A stretch of 12,204 nt of DNA from RGIG3009 sp964490085 (GCA_964490085.1 CAZBAO010000048.1:1-12204), one strand, 5' to 3'. Shown: positions 1 through 5,224, counted from the stretch's first letter. Notes: generated by a model from the letters alone, not told the origin. Numbers and translations: made by a program.

Positions 1-51
1 CCACCGTCACGAGGATTTTGAGTCCCCACTCGGCCGCTGAGCTACAGGTCA
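1..51 (-). tRNA. Partial tRNA-like fold, anticodon CAA, class-I shape
   Basis: Read on the minus strand, the segment gives a 5' acceptor strand (TGACCTG, 51-45), U8-A9, a D-arm GCTC/GAGT with a 7-nt loop, and an anticodon arm GGGGA-CTCAAAA-TCCTC with anticodon CAA at 20-18. A 5-nt variable loop (GTGAC) and the first T-stem strand GGTGG then reach the window edge. The T-loop and 3' acceptor lie outside. CAA would be leucine, but bacterial tRNA-Leu is class II with a long variable arm, whereas this reads as class I; position 26 also seems to be missing. It is therefore either a degenerate tRNA or a tRNA mimic. It follows repeat unit 6 by about 6 nt, as the GAA fold follows unit 4. Confidence 0.5.
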
Positions 52-57
52 TATAAT

Positions 58-145
58 CAAGGTGCTTCGTCGGGTTGCGCCCGAGCATAGTTTTATTGTA
101 TGAGGAGTTTCGCCTCGGAGCAGGAGGACTGCTGTCAGCACCTTT
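58..145 (-). repeat. RNA repeat unit 6
   Basis: The closing stem AAGGTGCT (144-137) pairs with AGCACCTT (66-59) over 8 perfect bp. The conserved box is GACAGCAGT (136-128), the least conserved copy. The 3' end is CTTG. The interior can form TCGGG-CGCAA-CCCGA (79-67) and CCGAG/CTCGG. It abuts unit 5. Confidence 0.7.
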
Positions 146-146
146 T

Positions 147-221
147 CAAGATACGATTTCAACCTGCGCTCGGCAGATCTGCATTTCTGCAGGACCGTTA
201 TATGTTGCTGCCCGTATCTTT
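147..221 (-). repeat. RNA repeat unit 5
   Basis: The closing stem AAGATACG (220-213) pairs with CGTATCTT (155-148), 8 perfect bp. The box is GGCAGCAAC (212-204) and the 3' end is CTTG. The interior contains a CTGCA-GAAA-TGCAG tetraloop hairpin, with an alternative CCTGC/GCAGG closing pair. Confidence 0.7.
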
Positions 222-272
222 TATAACACTACACACGAAGATGTAGAGGTATACGAATGATAACCTCATACG

Positions 273-345
273 CGCTTTGGGTGGGAATTGAACCCACGAC
301 ACCGGGATTTTCAGTCCCCTATTCTACCAGCTGAACTACCGCAGC
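273..345 (-). tRNA. tRNA-Phe-like fold, anticodon GAA, aberrant acceptor
   Basis: The minus strand folds as a full class-I tRNA. It has U8-A9, a GTTC/GAAT D-arm with an 8-nt loop, anticodon loop CTGAAAA with GAA at 312-310, a 5-nt variable loop GTGTC, and T-arm GTGGG-TTCAATT-CCCAC. The acceptor strands GCTGCGG (345-339) and CCAAAGC (280-274) have two adjacent mismatches (G4-A69, C5-A68), and pair 27-43 of the anticodon stem is G-G. No CCA follows (the bases are CGT), and pairing continues outward by three more bp (CGC/GCG). It is probably not a normal elongator tRNA: either a decayed gene or a tRNA-like domain of a larger RNA. It is enclosed with unit 4 by the 258-268/417-427 helix. Confidence 0.6.
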
Positions 346-352
346 GCGTTTA

Positions 353-417
353 CAAGACACTCCTTAAAATCATCTGAATAATGTAAGAAATAGGATGAGG
401 TTGCTGTCTGTGTCTTT
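353..417 (-). repeat. RNA repeat unit 4
   Basis: The closing stem AAGACAC (416-410) pairs with GTGTCTT (360-354), 7 bp. The box GACAGCAAC is perfect (408-400) and the 3' end is CTTG. It is the shortest unit (65 nt). Its interior has a weak TCATC/GATGA pairing. The GAA tRNA-like fold begins 7 nt downstream. Confidence 0.7.
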
Positions 418-434
418 GAGGTTATCAGACCGCA

Positions 435-503
435 ACGATACCGTGGATTTCAAAACGGACGTTTTGAGCAAAAGCGCGCCGTATGCGCTTTTGTTGGTAT
501 CGT
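435..503 (-). ncRNA. Three-way junction between units 3 and 4
   Basis: Three nested perfect helices are visible. An 8-bp closing helix pairs 435-442 with 496-503. Inside it are a 6-bp hairpin (451-456 with 461-466, 4-nt loop) and a 9-bp hairpin (469-477 with 485-493, 7-nt loop). The strand is inferred from the neighbouring tRNA-like folds, because the stems themselves are symmetric. Confidence 0.6.
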
Positions 504-514
504 CCCGAGAAATA

Positions 515-626
515 CAAGACGCCTTTCAACGGCACACGGGAGTCGAACCCGCCTCGTCCTGCTTACGAAGAGCAGGTGCTCCCCTTTGGAGCAAATGCTG
601 TTAGCGGTGTTGCTGCAAGCGTCTTT
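515..626 (-). repeat. RNA repeat unit 3, carrying a tRNA-like module
   Basis: The closing stem AAGACGCT (625-618) pairs with GGCGTCTT (523-516): 7 Watson-Crick pairs and one U-G. The box is TGCAGCAAC (617-609) and the 3' end is CTTG. At 112 nt this is the longest unit, because a complete tRNA-like fold (529-601) sits inside it. Confidence 0.7.
529..601 (-). tRNA. tRNA-like fold inside unit 3 (CGU Thr or UCG Arg reading)
   Basis: On the minus strand, acceptor strands ACAGCAT (601-595) and GTGCCGT (535-529) pair with one A-C mismatch and one U-G. They are followed by U8-U9, D-arm GCTC/GAGC, A26, a 5-nt variable loop and T-arm GCGGG-TTCGACT-CCCGT. The anticodon stem CCTGC/GCAGG leaves a 9-nt loop (TCTTCGTAA), or 6 bp with a 7-nt loop CTTCGTA. 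The first reading resembles tRNA-Thr(CGU) with two extra bases; the second gives Arg(UCG) but puts a U at position 37, where a purine is expected. There is no CCA end. Both termini are tied into the unit 3 stem, so it looks like a tRNA mimic or a degenerate tRNA. Confidence 0.55.
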
Positions 627-630
627 ATAA

Positions 631-730
631 AACACTTGCCAGAGATCTTTCGGGCTCCAATTGCCCTCAGAGATGGCAAGTTGTTTCCGGCTTCGGGGCA
701 GTGCGCGAGATGTCCCTGTACTGACCCGGA
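631..730 (-). ncRNA. Two nested hairpin domains between units 2 and 3
   Basis: One hairpin pairs 634-641 with 674-681 (8 perfect bp, ACTTGCCA/TGGCAAGT), extended by AAC/GTT past a bulge, with inner ATCT/AGAT and GGGC/GCCC helices. A second pairs TCCGG (686-690) with CCGGA (726-730), with an inner CAGT/ACTG helix at 699-702/720-723. I see no coding potential. Confidence 0.5.
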
Positions 731-806
731 CAAGGTGTATGTTTTTTGATAAGGTTCGGAGTTAGATCCTATCCTATTCAGCAATTGGGTTGCTGTCAGC
801 ACCTTT
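731..806 (-). repeat. RNA repeat unit 2
   Basis: The closing stem AAGGTG (805-800) pairs with CACCTT (737-732), 6 bp followed by a C-A mismatch. It is the weakest stem of the six. The box GACAGCAAC is perfect (797-789) and the 3' end is CTTG. The interior has a GATAGG/CCTTATC hairpin. It abuts unit 1. Confidence 0.65.
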
Positions 807-807
807 T

Positions 808-893
808 CAAGGCGCATTCCAGAGCTTTACCTCCGAGTATGACAAAGCATGGTCTCGGCATACAGAGTATGGATTGTTGCTGTCTGCGCCTTT
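808..893 (-). repeat. RNA repeat unit 1 (promoter-proximal)
   Basis: The closing stem AAGGCGCA (892-885) pairs with TGCGCCTT (816-809), 8 perfect bp. The box GACAGCAAC is perfect (884-876) and the 3' end is CTTG. The interior forms hairpins CATAC-TCT-GTATG and CCGAG/CTCGG. Confidence 0.7.
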
Positions 894-902
894 CGTGTCA
901 TT

Positions 903-931
903 ATTGTACCGCCAAAATTTTCCTTTATCAC
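903..931 (-). promoter_or_regulatory. Promoter of the structured RNA locus
   Basis: On the minus strand, GTGATA (931-926), a 17-bp spacer and TACAAT (908-903) form a sigma-A type promoter. Its predicted start, about 897, is a few bases before unit 1. It lies downstream of the terminator that ends the WYL operon, so the RNA appears to be independently transcribed. Confidence 0.55.
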
Positions 932-935
932 GGAA

Positions 936-977
936 AAAAAGCTGCGAACTCATAAAAGCTCGCAACTTTTTTGGCTT
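936..977 (-). terminator. Terminator overlapping the end of the 302-aa WYL gene
   Basis: The minus strand reads AAAAAAG-T-TGCGA, a loop, then TCGCA-G-C followed by seven T. The A-run and T-run extend the stem. The upstream arm contains the last codons of the WYL gene (stop at 952-950), so coding sequence and terminator overlap. Confidence 0.75.
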
Positions 978-1858
978 TTCAGTTTGGCAATGATCAATTC
1001 TTTGAAATGCTCGGATTCCACGACCTCCACCAGCGGGCCAAAGGAAAGCACACGGATCACCATCTCCGACTCGTCGTCGTAGTCAAACTTGATGTGCAGC
1101 AAATAATGGTCATCCACTCGTTCAGCCCGTTTTTCAAAATGAGCAAAGTGCATCAGACAGCGTTCGAGCGTATTACGCTCCTCCTTGACCTTCAACGTTA
1201 TCCACTCATAGTTGGACTCTGGCAGAGTGGAGGGAAGGGTAGTATCGCCGTTATACAGTTTGCATTTGGTTATGCGCTTGAGGTTAACCGTTTTTATGAA
1301 CGGACAACCACCGGTGACCAGTCGGAATTTGTCATCCTTTTCCGAATACTCGATTCGCTCCGGGGTACATCGGAAATAGACAAGCTTCCCTTTGCGGCTG
1401 AGCATTTCAATTTTGATATTCTGCTTGTTTTTGATGGCAAAAAGGATTGTTCGAAAGCGCTTGATATATCCCTCATCTTCAAACGGATCACCGTCACCGT
1501 ATTTGTCATAGACGCAATAATCCTCAGGAGTAAATAATGGTTCCACATCCGCCAACCCGCTAAATTCAATGTCGAACAACTGAACGCGCGGATCGAGCGA
1601 GATCGCTTTGAGCCATTGTTTTTGAATTAGCGTCAGCGGCATGGTAGGCTTATACTTTAGCGGAGTGGTCATATCCGCTTTCACAAGCTGCCATTTTTCA
1701 CTTTTCAGCGACGGTAATACCGTCAGCATACTCTCGCCGAAAGCATTATCGCAAACGATTTGGTTTAGTGTTTGCTCGTCTGCTTTGCCGTCAATAACCG
1801 CCGATATGATTTTTGCCACCGCATTATAGTAGGCGGAGTAGATTTCGTTAAATATCAT
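950..1858 (-). CDS. WYL-domain protein without recognisable HTH (302 aa)
   Basis: This is a predicted ligand-sensing WYL-family protein, probably a transcription-regulator subunit. A basic WYL-like beta domain lies around residues 135-205 (FAIKNKQNIKIEMLSRKGK, then YFRCTPERIEYSEKDDKFRL), followed by a WCX-like C-terminus (residues 215-295). The N-terminal 110 residues are helical (FNEIYSAYYNAVAKIISAVI) and show no clear winged helix. The ATG at 1858 overlaps the stop of the upstream WYL gene by 4 bp (ATGA), with GAGGAGG 7 nt before it inside that gene, so translation is coupled. WYL domains are known to bind nucleic acids or other ligands. The pairing suggests a heteromeric partner for the 418-aa protein, which carries the DNA-binding domain. 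The gene ends in the terminator before the RNA locus. Confidence 0.8.
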   Translation of the reverse strand: MIFNEIYSAYYNAVAKIISAVIDGKADEQTLNQIVCDNAFGESMLTVLPSLKSEKWQLVKADMTTPLKYKPTMPLTLIQKQWLKAISLDPRVQLFDIEFSGLADVEPLFTPEDYCVYDKYGDGDPFEDEGYIKRFRTILFAIKNKQNIKIEMLSRKGKLVYFRCTPERIEYSEKDDKFRLVTGGCPFIKTVNLKRITKCKLYNGDTTLPSTLPESNYEWITLKVKEERNTLERCLMHFAHFEKRAERVDDHYLLHIKFDYDDESEMVIRVLSFGPLVEVVESEHFKELIIAKLKSQKSCELL

Positions 1859-3111
1859 ACGCCCACCTCCTCAATGCCATATATACGGTACATTCCTTCA
1901 ATGTCGCGCTTAAACTGATCTTCGAGTGCTTTGTTGGAAAAATGAAGTTCCGTAATGCGGCAGATAAAAGTGCGAATCCAAGGGATCATCTCACTGGTGT
2001 CGTATACATCTGCTGTGAAACGATACGTGTTTTCATCAAGCTTTTCAATTTGACCGATTCGCTTTTCGCGTTCCAGCCTGCTAACGATATGTTCTTCGCT
2101 ATCTGCCACCTTAACGGTGAATTCAACGTGTTCCGTACGGTTTTTGCTACCACAGTGACCGTTTTTTGCCGTAACGCCCCACATATGCGCTTGCATCGTG
2201 TCCAGTTCTTGCCGAAGCTCGTCAAAACGCGGGGTGGGTTCTTCGATCTTTACATCGGACAAGTAATCAACACGAAAAGAATGAAAGACGTTAAAGGACG
2301 GCAGATAAGCGAGCAAATGTTGCCTGCCGTTTTGCACGCTGATAAAAATACGCAAGGGGATGATTCGATTCTTGCGCGGTTCTTCGGAACGACGGCTCAG
2401 GTTAGACACCGTAACCGTACTCTTTTCGCGCATTGCTTTAAAGAGCATTGCCAGAACGTTACTATCCATCGCAGAGGTGATATAGTGATGCTTAAAACTG
2501 AAGCTATCCTTCTTTTCATCCTGTTTATCCAACAGAAAAGAACCGATCACACCGCAAGGGGCAACCTCCGAATAAAAACTCAGCACGTCGGTTAGGTCAG
2601 GCAACAGGGTATCGTCTGCTCGGCGATATCGCATTTTTCTGCCGTCTTTTTGACCGATAACAATCCCTTGCTCCATGTATTCCTTTAGTTTCTTTCGCAC
2701 GGTAGATTCATCGAACATCATGGGGTTCTCGAAAGCATCCAAATACTCGTCGATTTTTTCAAGGATTTCGGGTAACGACAAAACCACGTTGGGAGAATGA
2801 AGAATATCCAACAAAATAAAATGCAGCGTAATATCGCCGTCGGTAAAGCTCTTGGCTTTCAGCGCCTTATAGAAGGGGTTGTGTTGCGATACACGACTGT
2901 CAATGGAGATGAACACATTTTTACCTTCGGGAGTACGAACAAAGTTCATGTGATCCCCCAGCCAGCTTTCCATGCGGCGGCGCTCGTCGTCATACGAACG
3001 GGCGCTTTTCTTGTTGTATTCCTCACGGCTTTTGAAGCCGTATACATAGAATTCACGCATATAGCTGCGTATCTTTTCAAAGTTCTTGATCAGTTCATTG
3101 TATGACGACAT
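1855..3111 (-). CDS. wHTH-WYL regulator (418 aa)
   Basis: This is a transcription-regulator-like protein. An N-terminal helical region (1-90) is followed by a winged-helix segment around residues 95-170 (SLPEILEKIDEYLDAF, then STVRKKLKEYMEQGIVI). A WYL domain follows at about 220-305 (KNRIIPLRIFISVQNGRQHLLAY, with FRVDYLSDVKI), then a WCX-like C-terminus at 325-410. The start was set at ATG 3111 because AGGAGG lies 8 nt before it; a GTG at 3120 in the same frame would overlap that ribosome site. It is the third gene of the operon and is translationally coupled to the 302-aa WYL gene, as in other tandem WYL pairs (PafB/PafC is the known example). Ligand and target are unknown. Confidence 0.85.
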   Translation of the reverse strand: MSSYNELIKNFEKIRSYMREFYVYGFKSREEYNKKSARSYDDERRRMESWLGDHMNFVRTPEGKNVFISIDSRVSQHNPFYKALKAKSFTDGDITLHFILLDILHSPNVVLSLPEILEKIDEYLDAFENPMMFDESTVRKKLKEYMEQGIVIGQKDGRKMRYRRADDTLLPDLTDVLSFYSEVAPCGVIGSFLLDKQDEKKDSFSFKHHYITSAMDSNVLAMLFKAMREKSTVTVSNLSRRSEEPRKNRIIPLRIFISVQNGRQHLLAYLPSFNVFHSFRVDYLSDVKIEEPTPRFDELRQELDTMQAHMWGVTAKNGHCGSKNRTEHVEFTVKVADSEEHIVSRLEREKRIGQIEKLDENTYRFTADVYDTSEMIPWIRTFICRITELHFSNKALEDQFKRDIEGMYRIYGIEEVGV

Positions 3112-3190
3112 CGTATTCACCTCCTATCAATCGTTGGTCAAGCACTTCAACAGAAGATACTGTTTTCGTTGGCTTGGCTTTTCATAGGCT

Positions 3191-3391
3191 TCATTTTTCG
3201 TTTTCTCGGTTTTCTTTTGGCTTTCTAAAAACACAGGGAGTTAGTTCAGGTAATTCCAATTTTCCTTCTTTTTCTAACTGCAAAGATATTCCCATTGCGA
3301 TCTTTAGCTTTTTCATAAAAGCATCGCGGTCTTTCTCGTTGCGGGGACTCTCCCAATACCAATCGGGGATTTCCACTTTTTCTTTATCCAT
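3191..3391 (-). CDS. Small charged hypothetical protein (66 aa)
   Basis: I do not recognise the family. From ATG 3391 the protein starts MDKEKVEIPDWYWES and is rich in Lys and Glu (KKLKIAMGISLQLEKEGKLELPEL), with a highly basic, unstructured C-terminal tail. The start was chosen because AGGCGG lies 6 nt upstream; a longer in-frame ATG at 3466 overlaps the preceding gene and lacks a ribosome site. It lies 47 bp after the 327-aa gene and 79 bp before the 418-aa WYL gene, so it is the second gene of the operon. It could be an RNA- or protein-binding accessory factor; that is inference from charge only. Confidence 0.6.
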   Translation of the reverse strand: MDKEKVEIPDWYWESPRNEKDRDAFMKKLKIAMGISLQLEKEGKLELPELTPCVFRKPKENRENEK

Positions 3392-3438
3392 ACGTTTCCG
3401 CCTTTTTTGCTTCTTTACGCATCCTTTTGTCAACTCTT

Positions 3439-4422
3439 TTAACGGTGTGATATCTTTTCCATGCAAGCGGACACATACGCTTCACGCAACTGCTGCACAC
3501 AGCGCTCCTTTGCCGATTCGCTAAGTTGCTTCACGATTTCATCATAACACCGACGAACTCGTATCGTCAACTGCTCAAACGGTTTTTCCCCTTGCATTTC
3601 AAGAATACGGACGGGTAACTTTTCGCTTTTGATTCGTTGCTGCAAATAGCCGTCAATATCCGTTATACGATAATAATAGCAAAAGAATGAAAACCGCGAA
3701 AGCTGAACGACATTTTCCGTCGTCGACAATAATTGTCGTAGACCCATCTTCTTTTTCGCACGTTCCTTTGCCTTTGCCCACTGTAAATGTCCTTCCCATG
3801 TGTATTGACACATGGTACGCACTGCTTGATAAAACGGCAAAACACCTACACTTTGCAAATGGTATCCCTTTTCAAAAAAGCGAGTTTCGGGTGAGAGTAA
3901 TGAATAGTTGTTATGATACAGTTGGCAGCCGTTTTCAACCGCACACACCCGCCAAAGCTCTTCTCCTACCTGAAAATACAAACTTTCTTTATCAATGGAA
4001 ACTATCTGCGCATTGTGTTTTAAGAATAGGTCTTGCAAATCGCGGTTCGTTGCTCCCATGCGATCCAATATCCGTACCGCAAGAGTGACGTATTTGCTCA
4101 TATCCGCGCCAATCCCCCGCCGTACCATCGCTCGTCTAAAACAAGCGGGACAAATAGTGGCTGTTTCAGGGAGCTCGGTACACATATCAAACTCCTCATC
4201 TGCAATTTTCAACACCCACGCGCACTCGCGGTCGTGTAATTGACCGCGGTATAACACGTAACGCATTCGGCGGTCGTTCATCAAGCTGTCGCGCCGCCGT
4301 TTGGCGGCGCTTACCTCACTGTTATTCTTTTTTTCAGGTTCTTTCGGCTGTATTTTTTCTTCCATTGGAGTTAGCAAATATGAGAAATCTTGAACTTGAT
4401 ACTTTCGCATTACCCGCGGCAT
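3439..4422 (-). CDS. Hypothetical protein with CxxC motif (327 aa), operon leader
   Basis: The family is not recognised. The start is ATG 4422, with AAGGAAG 7 nt upstream; the longer reading would run back through the terminator at 4498-4523. A charged, probably disordered N-terminus (residues 20-55, KRRRDS) is followed by a Cys-containing region (C67, C81, and CPAC at 91-94) that could bind a metal. The rest is a mixed helical body with aromatic-rich stretches (FSFFCYYYRI) and a basic helical C-terminus. It is the first gene of the operon running to the two WYL proteins. The promoter is at 4452-4480. Given the neighbouring RNA locus, an RNA-associated role is possible but unproven. Confidence 0.7.
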   Translation of the reverse strand: MPRVMRKYQVQDFSYLLTPMEEKIQPKEPEKKNNSEVSAAKRRRDSLMNDRRMRYVLYRGQLHDRECAWVLKIADEEFDMCTELPETATICPACFRRAMVRRGIGADMSKYVTLAVRILDRMGATNRDLQDLFLKHNAQIVSIDKESLYFQVGEELWRVCAVENGCQLYHNNYSLLSPETRFFEKGYHLQSVGVLPFYQAVRTMCQYTWEGHLQWAKAKERAKKKMGLRQLLSTTENVVQLSRFSFFCYYYRITDIDGYLQQRIKSEKLPVRILEMQGEKPFEQLTIRVRRCYDEIVKQLSESAKERCVQQLREAYVSACMEKISHR

Positions 4423-4451
4423 AACACCACTTCCTTTCTTGTTGTAGTTCA

Positions 4452-4480
4452 ATTTTACTGCAGTGAAAGGGTGATAAAAC
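4452..4480 (-). promoter_or_regulatory. Promoter of the four-gene WYL operon
   Basis: On the minus strand, GTTTTA (4480-4475), 17 bp and TAAAAT (4457-4452). The same -35 hexamer and spacing occur before the ankyrin gene. The -35 overlaps the GTCCG box at 4469-4484. Confidence 0.5.
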
Positions 4481-4484
4481 GGAC
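4469..4484 (-). promoter_or_regulatory. Operator-like box before the WYL operon
   Basis: The minus strand reads GTCCGTTTTATCACCC, matching 12 of 16 positions of the palindrome in front of the HTH-WYL regulator gene. Only the GTCCG half is intact. It shares an 18-bp identical stretch (4473-4490) with the box before the ankyrin gene. Confidence 0.45.
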
Positions 4485-4497
4485 TTTGCACAAAAAG

Positions 4498-4523
4498 ATC
4501 CGTCCAAATTTCCTTGGACGGAT
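4498..4523 (-). terminator. Bidirectional terminator after the ankyrin gene
   Basis: A perfect 10-bp stem (ATCCGTCCAA/TTGGACGGAT) with a 6-nt loop is flanked by five A on one side and six T on the other, so it can act in both directions. On the minus strand it ends ankyrin-gene transcription and isolates the WYL operon promoter. Confidence 0.8.
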
Positions 4524-4533
4524 TTTTTTGTGT

Positions 4534-4586
4534 GGAGGGCGGTGGGCATCGCACCCACCCCTTAATCAGCACCTATGCGGCCCTCC
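4534..4586 (-). other. Compact tRNA-like element lacking D and anticodon arms
   Basis: On the minus strand GGAGGGC (4586-4580) pairs perfectly with GCCCTCC (4540-4534), like a 7-bp acceptor stem. Next to it is a T-arm-like hairpin GGTGGG-TGCGATG-CCCACC (4559-4541). Only about 20 nt replace the D and anticodon arms, and no CCA end follows. It may be a tRNA remnant or a deliberate acceptor/T-arm minihelix. Confidence 0.45.
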
Positions 4587-4615
4587 GTATAGCATCCCCT
4601 ATGGCTGCTCGTTAA

Positions 4616-5224
4616 TCATAAATAAGCCACTATTTCTTTTTTATCATCTTCTATGAAAGCACCATAACCGTCAACGTTCTCTTTTAAAAGCCAAAGCCGA
4701 TAGGTGTTCATTTTGGATTTATCAAAATCCTTTACGATTTTCGGTGTCCACCACCTGGATTTCCCGCCATAGGCAACCAAAAGAATAAAGAATCTGCCAC
4801 GGTATATCCACGAATCACTGTATGGCTCATTGCAAACCTCATACCAAACCCATTCGAACAAATCTTGCGGATCGTTTTCCGGATTCATATTGGGATTCGC
4901 ACCGTATTCCAAAAGCAATTGTGCCATTGACAGCCGAATTTCATCGATCTCGGCGGATTCACAACTGTTATATTGCAAAGCCCAAAGCTCCGAGTTACAG
5001 CCGTCGTACACTTGATTGGGGTCCGCACCGTTTTCCAACAGAAGAGAAAGCATTGCCACGTTATTGTTATCAATAGCTTCTGCTTGTAGAGTGGTGGGAT
5101 ACGAAAAGCCCCCTTTATGCTTTCTTTCAAACTCTTGGTCAATATCCATTTGTTTCATTAACTCAACCGCATCGGCTTTGCTAAAATTTAAATCGTGGCA
5201 CATATCTTCTAATTTTCGTATCAA
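4616..5224 (-). CDS. Ankyrin-repeat protein (202 aa)
   Basis: This is a probable cytoplasmic protein-binding scaffold. Two ankyrin repeats are clear: residues 44-72 (TLQAEAIDNNNVAMLSLLLENGADPN) and 97-115 (RLSMAQLLLEYGANPN). A degenerate third follows around 125-160, where the sequence is rich in Trp and Tyr. There is no signal peptide or membrane segment. I chose the TTG at 5224 because GAGGTG precedes it by 8 nt; an ATG at codon 8 has no comparable site. It is monocistronic, with a promoter at 5246-5274 and a terminator at 4498-4523. The operator-like box shared with the WYL operon suggests co-regulation. The partner is unknown. Confidence 0.8.
   Translation of the reverse strand: MIRKLEDMCHDLNFSKADAVELMKQMDIDQEFERKHKGGFSYPTTLQAEAIDNNNVAMLSLLLENGADPNQVYDGCNSELWALQYNSCESAEIDEIRLSMAQLLLEYGANPNMNPENDPQDLFEWVWYEVCNEPYSDSWIYRGRFFILLVAYGGKSRWWTPKIVKDFDKSKMNTYRLWLLKENVDGYGAFIEDDKKEIVAYL

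Larger units (their letters stand above)
258..427 (-). ncRNA. Long-range 11-bp helix enclosing unit 4 and the GAA tRNA-like fold
   Basis: The bases at 258-268 (plus strand TGATAACCTCA) are the exact reverse complement of those at 417-427 (TGAGGTTATCA). The helix starts directly at the outer edge of unit 4 and ends 4 bases past the tRNA-like fold. Unit 4 and the tRNA-like fold would therefore form a closed multi-branch domain. Confidence 0.6.
58..897 (-). ncRNA. Structured RNA locus: six covarying stem units with tRNA-like modules
   Basis: No protein gene is credible here; the open frames overlap on both strands and none has family features. The minus strand instead carries six units closed by 6-8 bp stems that share AAAGRYRCN-GACAGCAAC at the 5' end and CTTG at the 3' end. 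Between them are a tRNA-Phe-like fold (273-345), a three-way junction (435-503), two nested hairpins (631-730) and a long-range 11-bp helix (258-268 with 417-427). A promoter at 903-931 would start transcription near 897. G-U pairs in the tRNA-like arms are G-U only on the minus strand, supporting that direction. It could be one large ornate RNA (the GOLLD and ROOL classes are known to associate with tRNAs) or a transcript processed into small RNAs. I cannot match it to a named family. It probably continues left of the window. Confidence 0.7.

Noticed and set aside
58..893. CRISPR array
   Set aside because: The shared box is only about 9-18 nt, spacing runs from about 70 to 210 nt, and the flanking strands pair across each unit, unlike repeat-spacer arrays.
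58..893. Integron attC sites, because GTTGCTG/CAGCAAC recalls GTTRRRY/RYYYAAC
   Set aside because: The box occurs once per unit without its complementary partner at the other end, and no integrase or cassette genes are present.
58..893. Direct call as YrlA/Y RNA
   Set aside because: The 3' CTTG(A) and the tRNA-like module in unit 3 are suggestive, but the outer stem and bulged C of the Ro-binding helix are missing and no TROVE gene is in the window.
75..955. Overlapping open frames on both strands of the RNA region (60-88 codons)
   Set aside because: They overlap each other and the tRNA-like folds, lack convincing ribosome sites, show no family features, and the stems and repeats explain the sequence.
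971..2595. Long plus-strand frames opposite the two WYL genes (971-1537 and 1942-2595)
   Set aside because: They are antisense shadows of well-supported WYL coding regions, without ribosome sites or domains.
4423..4572. Longer N-terminus for the 327-aa protein (50 extra codons)
   Set aside because: It would read through the tRNA-like element, a perfect terminator and the operon promoter, while ATG 4422 has a good ribosome site.
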